Source: an uncultured Clostridium sp. (GTDB lineage Bacteria > Bacillota > Clostridia > Clostridiales > Clostridiaceae). From it: a DNA stretch of 64,000 bases. The stretch spans positions 1 through 64,000 of the forward strand of contig NZ_CAAGHK010000013.1 in assembly GCF_900769625.1 (NCBI RefSeq), written 5' to 3'. The position numbers and the translations under genes are program-made. Numbering within the stretch: position 1 is the stretch's first letter; each line of letters starts with the position of its first letter. The notes under the pieces were generated by a model, which did no database searches, was not told the DNA's origin, and worked only from the letters and a program-made list of their open reading frames with translations. Positions 52,421 to 58,809 of this stretch are shown here, piece after piece.

Positions 52421-52924
52421 ATGGAGATGAATGATATCCTTAACGGCTTAAGTTCATGTGAAGAAACTACTACTGATTCTTCAACATCAGATAACTGTTG
52501 TTGTGGAGGCCAGAACATGGGACCAGCAGCAGGAATTGGAGCAGGACCAATAGGCGGCGGATTTGGCTGCGGATTAGGTAGTTGGATTTGGATTTTATTA
52601 ATATTATTCTATTGTGGATGCGGTGGAACTGGTTTTGGAGGTTATGGAAACAATTGTGGTAATAGTGGATGCGGATGCAACTCATGCTGTAACTCATGTA
52701 ATTCATGCTGTAACAACTGTGGATGTGGAAACAATAATTATAATAACAATAATGGATTATTCGGAGGATGTACAGCATATCTATTCTTGTTAGTAATCTT
52801 ATTCCTTTGCAATGGTAACTTTGGCGGTTTCGGCGGCTACGGTGGACTAGGATGTGGAAATCCTTATGGTGCATTAGGCGGATATGGTAATAATTTAAAT
52901 ATTAATGGCAATTATGGTTGCTAG
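52421..52924 (+). CDS. Cys/Gly/Asn-rich protein with two hydrophobic segments
   Basis: A 167-residue low-complexity protein. After an acidic start (MEMNDILNGLSSCEETTTDS) come a CCCGG block, a Gly-rich stretch and hydrophobic segment SWIWILLILFYCGC (about 54-67). Next is a Cys/Asn block with CNSCCNSCNSCCNN, then a second segment AYLFLLVILFLC and a Gly/Tyr/Asn-rich end. Similar clostridial proteins carry the name chorion class high-cysteine protein, from composition only. I infer a cross-linked spore or surface layer role. AGGAGG precedes the ATG. First of three such genes. Confidence 0.7.
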   Translation: MEMNDILNGLSSCEETTTDSSTSDNCCCGGQNMGPAAGIGAGPIGGGFGCGLGSWIWILLILFYCGCGGTGFGGYGNNCGNSGCGCNSCCNSCNSCCNNCGCGNNNYNNNNGLFGGCTAYLFLLVILFLCNGNFGGFGGYGGLGCGNPYGALGGYGNNLNINGNYGC

Positions 52925-52956
52925 AAATTCTCATTTTTTAGGAAGGAGAGATAAAT

Positions 52957-53292
52957 ATGTCTAAAAAGAAGAATAAATCTTGTTGTGAAAAGAAATGCGG
53001 CTGTGAAAGGAAGCACGATAATTGCTGCTGTTCACAATGCTGTTCACCATGCTGTTGTGAAACTTCATGCTGTTGCTGTTCAAATAACAACAATAATAAT
53101 TATGGAAATGGATTTGGATTGTTTGGAGGAAATGGCAGTTGTTCTGCTGTAGCTCCTATTATATTCTTATTGATAGCATGTGGATCAGGATTATTAAATT
53201 GTGGTTCATCATACTTGATTATCTTACTATTTATATTATTTGGCGGATGCTTTACTGGAAATAACGGTTCAACAGGAAATTGCTGCTGCTAA
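52957..53292 (+). CDS. Cys-rich protein with hydrophobic core, second of cluster
   Basis: A 111-residue protein. The first 45 residues are extremely Cys-rich (KKCGCERKHDNCCCSQCC, then CCCETSCCCC). An Asn run and GFGLFGGNG lead to two hydrophobic segments (APIIFLLIACGSGLL and SYLIILLFILFGG). It ends NCCC. Same architecture as the protein 33 nt upstream, so both are probably made and assembled together. A metallothionein is unlikely given the membrane-like segments. AAGGAGAG precedes the ATG. Confidence 0.7.
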   Translation: MSKKKNKSCCEKKCGCERKHDNCCCSQCCSPCCCETSCCCCSNNNNNNYGNGFGLFGGNGSCSAVAPIIFLLIACGSGLLNCGSSYLIILLFILFGGCFTGNNGSTGNCCC

Positions 53293-53302
53293 AATAGTGG
53301 AT

Positions 53303-53321
53303 GGAGGGTTTTATACCCTCC
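53303..53321 (+). repeat. Hairpin containing an SD-like sequence
   Basis: GGAGGGT (53303-53309) pairs with ACCCTCC (53315-53321). A run of A, not T, follows on the plus strand, so it is not a simple terminator. It may slow transcription or stabilise the upstream mRNA end. Confidence 0.45.
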
Positions 53322-53402
53322 AAAAAAATAAGCAAAAACATAAACAATTTAGAAGGTTAATACATATAGTGGTAATAGGTAATAATATTGGGAGGAAATC
53401 TT

Positions 53403-53975
53403 ATGGCTAAGCATAGGCGAAGGGAACAGGAATCATCAATTAATGAAAATATGAATCGTAATATGATGAATTCTAATAATAGCAATAACAATCCATTTGG
53501 AATTGATCCAATGCAGCTTTTAGGATTGTTAGGTGGAAATTTTGATATGAGAAATATGAACAACATGTTAGCATCGATGAATACTAATGGTTTTAATTTA
53601 AATAATTTAGGTCCATTAGCACAAATGGCAGGGTTGAATTTAGATAATAATTTCACTAATGGAAGTAATAATTTAAATAGAAATAATATCAATCCAAATC
53701 TTCAGAATATGTCAGCTAACAATAATATAAATAAAAGTGAAGTAAGCACACAAAAGCAGGATGATATATCTGAGAGAAAAAATAATAACGGGAAGAATGC
53801 TAAGCTTGAAGAAACTAAAAATACAGGATTTTCTAGAAGTACATCGCAATTAAACAATACAATGGCTGATGAAAATTTAGAGTTTTTAATAGCCTTAAAA
53901 AGCATAGTACATCAGAGTAAAATACCATTTGTTGATAAAATAATAGATGGATATAAGAAGGGGTTATTTAAATAA
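53403..53975 (+). CDS. Asn/Met-rich low-complexity protein, third of cluster
   Basis: A 190-residue protein without cysteine. The start is basic (MAKHRRREQESS). A long Asn/Met/Leu-rich stretch (about 15-115, e.g. NMNNMLASMNTNGFNLNNLG) is followed by a charged linker. A compact end (about 150-190, NLEFLIALKSIVHQSKIPFV) could be a helical domain. Asn-rich tracts of this kind can self-assemble. ATG 53403 has GGAGG 7 nt upstream. It follows the Cys-rich pair by 110 nt and precedes the structured RNA region. No function is recognised. Confidence 0.7.
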   Translation: MAKHRRREQESSINENMNRNMMNSNNSNNNPFGIDPMQLLGLLGGNFDMRNMNNMLASMNTNGFNLNNLGPLAQMAGLNLDNNFTNGSNNLNRNNINPNLQNMSANNNINKSEVSTQKQDDISERKNNNGKNAKLEETKNTGFSRSTSQLNNTMADENLEFLIALKSIVHQSKIPFVDKIIDGYKKGLFK

Positions 53976-53994
53976 GAAATAAATAAAAAATAAA

Positions 53995-54023
53995 TTGAAA
54001 AAAGTATGTATATAAATTTTAAT
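53995..54023 (+). promoter_or_regulatory. Possible promoter of structured RNA
   Basis: TTGAAA (53995-54000), 17-nt spacer and TTTAAT (54018-54023). Weak match; the RNA could also come from readthrough or a sporulation sigma factor. Confidence 0.35.
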
Positions 54024-54029
54024 ATTGTC

Positions 54030-54260
54030 AATACTATAACTGTAATGGAGAAAGCATTCTCCTACAAACTTAATAAAATACTGATATTTTATTAAGTAAC
54101 CCCCCATCCCCCTTTTAGGCCGCCGTTTTGCCGCCTTTGTTAAGGGATGGGAAAGTATAAAAATTTTTAAAACTGAAACCTAGTTATACCAATGGATTAA
54201 GAGGCATGAAAAGGCTAAAGTGTTATTAACAAAGTGGGGCGTGGCGCAGCCGCTTTTTTA
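54030..54260 (+). ncRNA. Candidate structured RNA with intrinsic terminator
   Basis: About 230 nt that are far richer in G/C than the flanks and code for nothing. Stems visible: GGAGAA/TTCTCC, CTTAATAAAATA with its perfect complement, CCCATCCC/GGGATGGG closing a GCCGCC-rich loop, and a terminator hairpin GTGGC gca GCCGC (54241-54253) with T6. Bases 54140-54227 recur at 56519-56606 without gaps. I do not recognise the family with certainty; covariance models of clostridial RNAs such as the raiA motif or csfG would be the first to test. Confidence 0.6.
54140..54227 (+). repeat. 88-nt repeat, copy 1 (inside structured RNA)
   Basis: Aligns without gaps to 56519-56606. The last 78 nt differ at only three places, all transitions. 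It includes GGAAAGTATAAAAATTTTTA and ATGGATTAAGAGGCATGAAA. Confidence 0.9.
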
Positions 54261-54362
54261 TTATCTAAAAATATTGCAGAAAGTTTTAATTTATATTTTG
54301 AAGTTAAAGTATGTTAGTAAGAATGCTTTCTATGACAGTACGTTAACAGAACATCATGATCA

Positions 54363-55295
54363 CTATTTTGATTTTTGAATAGTAGTAATCTTATAGGATG
54401 GATGGTCTTTGATTATATCAAGAAAGACACACATTTCTTCTTTATCTCCATCTTGGCCATTTAATTTATTTTTCTCAAAAGATAATATCCATTGTATAGC
54501 AGTGGGTTCTTCGTATTCATTCCAGTCATAATCATAAAAGAAGGCATTTTGAAAGGCATAGGAATAATTATCCTTATCTAGTGCCCAGAATATTGATAAT
54601 TCATCTCTGCTGATATTAGTTGAGAATATATTGGGAAGTTCATCAAGATCATATGGAAGCTCAATTAAATTTATAAAATTTAAAACAGTGTCCACAGAAG
54701 GTATAGTTACAGGTGTATTGTTATTTGTTGTGTTGAGAAATTTATTATTGATGACCATAAAACTATTGATTGAATTTGAAGCAGAAGATGATGATAATGA
54801 AAAACATTGGGGAGTTCTTGAGTTCTTACAGTCAAGTATGCCTAAAATATTGTTATTACCAGTGGTAATCAAGTTGAATTTATTATTGTCCCATGCAAAT
54901 ACATAATATGTGCTTTTATTGTTTTTAGGGCCAATAAGTATTATTTCAGGGATATTATTTCTAGATAAATCATGAATGAATGTTTTAGGTGTCCAGTGTA
55001 GATTTTTGGTGAATAGTATTTTATCATCAAGTTCTTTGGAAAGATAGAATTCTGATAATGAAGTCTTGACATTAAAATCTACTTTGTTTTCATTGCTTAT
55101 TAATTTAAATGAGTCTTTGAAGCCGTCACCAGTTAAATCATATTCAGTATCTTTAGAAAAATTTACAGGGTATACAGTTGGTAGTGATTTGAATTTTGAA
55201 TATTGGAAATAGAAAGCAGTGCTTCCTACTAAAAGAAGAGAAATTATAAATATTATATCTAAAATAAATTTTTTCTTTATTAATAAAATTTTCAT
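54363..55295 (-). CDS. Exported or membrane-anchored protein with VCBS/FG-GAP-like segment
   Basis: A 310-residue protein with one N-terminal hydrophobic segment (about 11-31), either an uncleaved anchor or signal. The outside part has DLTGDGFKDSFKLISNENK, an EF-hand-like calcium loop of the VCBS/FG-GAP type, and later FIHDLSRNNIPEIILIGP, a second degenerate repeat. The rest has no clear motif. Function unknown. It faces the spore-type cluster and lies downstream of perR on the same strand, but perR has its own terminator, so it is a separate unit. Confidence 0.65.
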   Translation of the reverse strand: MKILLIKKKFILDIIFIISLLLVGSTAFYFQYSKFKSLPTVYPVNFSKDTEYDLTGDGFKDSFKLISNENKVDFNVKTSLSEFYLSKELDDKILFTKNLHWTPKTFIHDLSRNNIPEIILIGPKNNKSTYYVFAWDNNKFNLITTGNNNILGILDCKNSRTPQCFSLSSSSASNSINSFMVINNKFLNTTNNNTPVTIPSVDTVLNFINLIELPYDLDELPNIFSTNISRDELSIFWALDKDNYSYAFQNAFFYDYDWNEYEEPTAIQWILSFEKNKLNGQDGDKEEMCVFLDIIKDHPSYKITTIQKSK

Positions 55296-55349
55296 TATGC
55301 ATCACCTCATTTAATTATATGAAATAGAATTTATCGTGATACATAATAA

Positions 55350-55393
55350 AACTAAAAAAGACTAAAACTTTAATAATAATTAAAATTTTAGTC
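55350..55393 (-). terminator. Terminator of perR
   Basis: GACTAAAACTTTAAT (55360-55374) pairs with ATTAAAATTTTAGTC (55379-55393) with one mismatch. On the minus strand T6 follows. Confidence 0.85.
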
Positions 55394-55399
55394 AGAAAT

Positions 55400-55807
55400 C
55401 TATTGGCAATCTTTGCAGTAACCATAAAAATAGACTTTGTTTGAAACTATTTTATAATCAGTATTTGCTTGAGCCAGAGAATTTAAATTGTCGAGAGTTA
55501 GTCCGTTAAAATCATCGACTTTACCACACTTTAAGCATTGCAGATGTGGATGAGGAGAAGAATTTCCATCATATCTGAAGTTACCTTCACCAATATTTAT
55601 TTCTTGAACAAGTCCTACCTCGACTAATGTTTTTAATGCTTTGTATACTGTTGCCAGACTCATTGTCGGGTATTGTACATGTATATCTTTATAAATAGCA
55701 TCCGCAGAAGGGTGGGCAGTAGTGTTCATGAGATAATTATATACTGCAAGTCTTTGTGGGGTGAGTTTAAGTTTTTTTTCCTTAAATATAGCAGTAATTT
55801 GATCCAT
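55400..55807 (-). CDS. perR: PerR-type Fur family peroxide regulator
   Basis: A 135-residue Fur-family repressor. The winged helix (about 1-75) has LTPQRLAVYNYLMN and SLATVYKALKTLVE. The structural zinc site is Cys91, Cys94, Cys131 and Cys134. The regulatory metal residues His32, Asp80, His86 and His88 are present. Asp80 in NFRYDGNSSPHPH is the PerR-type choice (Fur has Glu), so iron-based peroxide sensing is likely. A PerR-box-like site lies upstream at 55844-55858, suggesting self-control. Confidence 0.88.
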   Translation of the reverse strand: MDQITAIFKEKKLKLTPQRLAVYNYLMNTTAHPSADAIYKDIHVQYPTMSLATVYKALKTLVEVGLVQEINIGEGNFRYDGNSSPHPHLQCLKCGKVDDFNGLTLDNLNSLAQANTDYKIVSNKVYFYGYCKDCQ

Positions 55808-55843
55808 TTTGATTTACCTCACTTATTAAATAATATATACAAA

Positions 55844-55858
55844 TTATAATATAAATAA
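55844..55858 (-). promoter_or_regulatory. PerR-box-like site
   Basis: TTATAATATAAATAA at 55844-55858 fits the 15-bp Per box TTATAATNATTATAA in the left half fully and in four of seven bases on the right. It lies 37 nt upstream of perR. Confidence 0.4.
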
Positions 55859-56012
55859 ACATATTAAGTCAATCTAGCGTGTAATAATTAGCTATAAATA
55901 ATCATTACAATTTGCGAATAAATTGCAGAGGTATATAGAAAAAATAACTAAAATTATATAAAAATTTAATTATAGTATAAATTTTGTAAATATATAAAAA
56001 TATATTGTATAT

Positions 56013-56101
56013 TTAATTAAAGTCTGCTAGAATATAATTATAGTAAATGTTAATAAATTAACAAACGTTTATAGATAATTTTATTGCAGACTTTTAATTA
56101 A
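56013..56101 (+). repeat. Leader segment closed by 15-16 bp inverted repeats
   Basis: TTAATTAAAGTCTGC (56013-56027) pairs with GCAGACTTTTAATTAA (56086-56101) with one bulged base. Inside lies the palindrome TGTTAATAAATTAACA. The segment ends 50 nt before the 56151 start codon. Confidence 0.6.
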
Positions 56102-56150
56102 TAGCCTACAACAAAATGCAATATTTGATTTAACTAAGGAGGCGTATTTT

Positions 56151-56477
56151 ATGGCTAAATATAAAGTTGGAGATGAATTAATAATTGTCAATGATCCAAG
56201 TAAGGATAATGAAAGGTTGAAGAAATTAACTCAATTAATAGTTGATGGTGATTTCGCGCAGATATCCTGGGGAATCAAGATATTAGAAGTGGAATATGAT
56301 AAACCAAACGTAACATTAACATATAAAAATTGTAAAGGTGAGAAAAACAAAGTATTTGCTGTATGCAAAGATATTGATAATTTTGATAAAGAAAAAGTTT
56401 TAGAAAAGGCATTGCTGAAAGCATTCCAAAATGAAATTATTAATATTTCAGCAGTAAAAAATAGTGGACAAGTTTAA
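56151..56477 (+). CDS. Uncharacterised small protein
   Basis: A 108-residue soluble protein. It begins MAKYKVGDELIIVNDPSKDN, with a beta-rich middle (WGIKILEVEYDKPNVTLTYK) and a helical end. I do not recognise a family. GGAGG precedes the ATG, and a terminator follows the stop. The leader has a conspicuous inverted repeat. The perR gene is divergent from it. Confidence 0.65.
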   Translation: MAKYKVGDELIIVNDPSKDNERLKKLTQLIVDGDFAQISWGIKILEVEYDKPNVTLTYKNCKGEKNKVFAVCKDIDNFDKEKVLEKALLKAFQNEIINISAVKNSGQV

Positions 56478-56489
56478 TAAATTTAAAAG

Positions 56490-56520
56490 AACAGTTCAAT
56501 TTCAGTTTGAGCTGCTTTTT
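56490..56520 (+). terminator. Terminator of 56151 gene
   Basis: ACAGTTCAA pairs with TTTGAGCTG (one G-U), followed by CTTTTT. Confidence 0.75.
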
Positions 56521-56606
56521 AAGGTATAGGAAAGTATAAAAATTTTTAAAACTGAAACCTAATTATATCAATGGATTAAGAGGCATGAAAAGGCTAAAAT
56601 GTTATT
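56519..56606 (+). repeat. 88-nt repeat, copy 2 (truncated RNA duplicate)
   Basis: Ungapped match to 54140-54227. The GC-rich left half and the terminator of the structured RNA are missing here, so this is a partial duplicate. It lies 105 nt upstream of the small Cys-rich gene at 56712. Confidence 0.9.
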
Positions 56607-56711
56607 TTATATATTAATTGTAAAAACTTTACTTTAATTATATTATGTAATATAATGAATTCATAAATTATAGGGAAATAGTTTAAGACTTAGTAAAGGG
56701 TGAGAGTTATT

Positions 56712-56939
56712 ATGAGTAAATGTCCATTTTGGTCAACTAAGAAAATGAAGGTTGATTGCTATAAGGAATGTCCTATGTTGATAAGTGAAAATGGGGAAAT
56801 AAATGATGGAGAGCAGTGTATTTTCCATGAATGTTCAGCACCTTCTGATATGAACTTTAAGGATATTATTAAAAATGATTATGGTTTTCTAGATTTATCA
56901 TCTTATGATGATGATAAAAAGGTGACTATGAACTTTTAA
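56712..56939 (+). CDS. Small Cys-rich protein, likely metal-binding
   Basis: A 75-residue protein. The first half has KCPFWSTKKMKVDCYKECPM and then CIFHEC, six cysteines in spacing that could hold zinc or an Fe-S cluster. The end is acidic. I chose ATG 56712, with AAAGGGTGAGAG upstream; the GTG at 56700 overlaps that site. Family not recognised. It has a strong terminator after its stop codon. Confidence 0.7.
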   Translation: MSKCPFWSTKKMKVDCYKECPMLISENGEINDGEQCIFHECSAPSDMNFKDIIKNDYGFLDLSSYDDDKKVTMNF

Positions 56940-56982
56940 AGAAAAATGGATTTGAATAATTTCAAATCCATTTTTCTTTGCT
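56938..56982. terminator. Bidirectional terminator before pncB
   Basis: AAAGAAAAATGGATTTGAA pairs perfectly with TTCAAATCCATTTTTCTTT. T/A-rich arms let it act for both the plus-strand gene and pncB. Confidence 0.9.
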
Positions 56983-56989
56983 GAAAATT

Positions 56990-58468
56990 CTAAGAATCAT
57001 AAGAATCTGTGAATTTATGAAGCAGTGACTGCTTTAGAGACCATAAATTTTGTGATAAATCAACATAATAAGTATGTGGATTTTCAAATCTAAGTACTTC
57101 CGCCCATAGTTTATCAGTTTCTGTTTTTGCAAATTCCTTAATCTCTAACACTGAAGGAGATTCATATACACATTTTCCTTTTTCAAATATAGGAACCTGA
57201 AGTTCTTTAACATAGTAATTGCTGAATTTCTTTCTTTTCCATGTGTGTACAGGATTGAATAATACTAAAGGTTCTGATTCATTTATTTTTTCATCTCTCA
57301 AGGCAATTAAATCAGCTAATGCTTTATGAGTATTTTTATCAAAAAGTCTAATTATTTTTTTGAAACCTGGATTAGTGATTTTTTCATCATTTTCGCTGAT
57401 TTTTATTTTAGGAATTATTTCGTTATCATTTTCTAGAGCAACAAGCTTATAAACTCCACCAAAAACAGGTTCTGATTTAGCAGTTATTAATCTTTCTCCA
57501 ACACCGAAAGAATCAATACATGCACCCTGATCTAACACATCTTTTATTATGTGTTCATCAAGAGAGTTAGAAATAACTATCTTACAATCTTCATATCCTG
57601 CATCATAGAGCATTTTTCTACATTTTTTAGTAAGGTATGTTATATCTCCAGAGTCTATTCGTACTCCTTTTGGCCTCTTGCCTAAAGGTTTTAATATTTC
57701 ATCGAAAGTTTTTATTGCATTAGGAATACCAGATTTGATTACATTATATGTATCTATTAATAATACACAGTCATCAGGGTATATTTCAGCCCATGCTTTG
57801 AATGCATCAAATTCAGTATCGTATAATTGTACCCAGCTGTGAGCCATAGTACCTACAGCTGGAATGTTAAACATTCTGTCAGATAAAGTACATGCAGTAG
57901 AGCTACATCCGCCAATTATTGCTGCTCTTGCACCATAAATAGCACCATCATATCCCTGAGCTCTTCTTGAACCAAATTCCATTACAGGACGGCCTTCGGC
58001 TGCTCTGCAGATTCTATTTGCTTTTGTAGCAATCAAAGTCTGATGGTTGATAGTAAGAAGTATCATGGTTTCAAGGAATTGAGCTTGAATTACAGGTCCT
58101 CTTACTGTTACAAGAGGTTCATTTGGAAATACAGGATTTCCTTCAGGTACAGCCCATACATCACAGCAGAAATCAAAATCTCTTAAATAGTTAAGAAATT
58201 CATCAGAAAAAAGGTTTTTATCTCTTAGATAAGTAATATCATCATCAGAGAATTTAAGGTTATTTAAATACTCAACAAGCTGTTCAACACCTGCCATAAT
58301 GCAGTATCCTCCTCCATCAGGCACTCTTCTGAAGAACATGTCGAAGTACGCAATTTTATCTTTCAAACCTTTGTTAAAGTAACCGTTTCCCATAGTTAAC
58401 TCATAAAAGTCAACAAGCATTGTAAGATTTCTATCATTTCTTACATTGAATTTAGATTTATTATTCAT
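56990..58468 (-). CDS. pncB: Nicotinate phosphoribosyltransferase
   Basis: Makes nicotinate mononucleotide from nicotinate and PRPP in NAD salvage. The 492-residue protein is of the long, Gram-positive type. It has DFYELTMGNGYF at the start, AYFDMFFRRVPDGGGY, MEFGSRRAQGYDGAIYGARA with the active region and GVRIDSGDITYLTKK for phosphate binding. AAGGAG precedes the ATG. Monocistronic. No NiaR-type operator is recognised. Confidence 0.94.
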   Translation of the reverse strand: MNNKSKFNVRNDRNLTMLVDFYELTMGNGYFNKGLKDKIAYFDMFFRRVPDGGGYCIMAGVEQLVEYLNNLKFSDDDITYLRDKNLFSDEFLNYLRDFDFCCDVWAVPEGNPVFPNEPLVTVRGPVIQAQFLETMILLTINHQTLIATKANRICRAAEGRPVMEFGSRRAQGYDGAIYGARAAIIGGCSSTACTLSDRMFNIPAVGTMAHSWVQLYDTEFDAFKAWAEIYPDDCVLLIDTYNVIKSGIPNAIKTFDEILKPLGKRPKGVRIDSGDITYLTKKCRKMLYDAGYEDCKIVISNSLDEHIIKDVLDQGACIDSFGVGERLITAKSEPVFGGVYKLVALENDNEIIPKIKISENDEKITNPGFKKIIRLFDKNTHKALADLIALRDEKINESEPLVLFNPVHTWKRKKFSNYYVKELQVPIFEKGKCVYESPSVLEIKEFAKTETDKLWAEVLRFENPHTYYVDLSQNLWSLKQSLLHKFTDSYDS

Positions 58469-58809
58469 AATAATCTCCTTTTATTAATTCATAAAAAAAT
58501 AGTATTTTTACAAGAAATAGCTTGGAAAAATAAAAATATAAGTTTATTTTACAACTATAATTCGTACTTTACAATATACTTGCAGTTTGTGTTGTATAAT
58601 ATAAATTATTATTTTAAGTTAGTAGTTTGTATTGTAATTATTTACAAGTATGCTATGTTTAAATATGGAAAAGATATTTTAAATTTGAAAAGTATAATGA
58701 AAAAGTAACTTCAAGGTGATATTATATAAAGTCAGAAAAGTGGATATACTTTAGGAAAACAAGATTTAAGTAGAAAATATAAATAAATATATTGAAAGGA
58801 ATGTATATA
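58469..58809. other. Divergent intergenic region pncB/helicase
   Basis: AT-rich with several TATAAT-like strings, such as TTGTATAATATAAA near 58595. No well-spaced promoter, repeat or gene can be fixed. Confidence 0.4.

Larger units (their letters stand above)
55808..56150. other. Divergent intergenic region between perR and 56151 gene
   Basis: Very AT-rich. It holds the PerR-box-like site and an 89-nt segment closed by inverted repeats (56013-56101). Nothing else is seen. Confidence 0.5.

Noticed and set aside
52470..52874. Minus-strand open frame of 134 codons opposite the first Cys-rich gene.
   Set aside because: Repetitive His/Tyr/Cys/Arg composition produced by the complement of Gly/Cys/Asn codons; no start signal.
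52957..53292. Metallothionein as identity for the Cys-rich protein.
   Set aside because: Two long hydrophobic segments and Asn/Gly tracts do not fit a soluble metallothionein.
54631..54906. Plus-strand open frame of 91 codons opposite the VCBS-like protein gene.
   Set aside because: It lies wholly antisense to a gene with a clear membrane anchor and repeat motif; no ribosome binding site.
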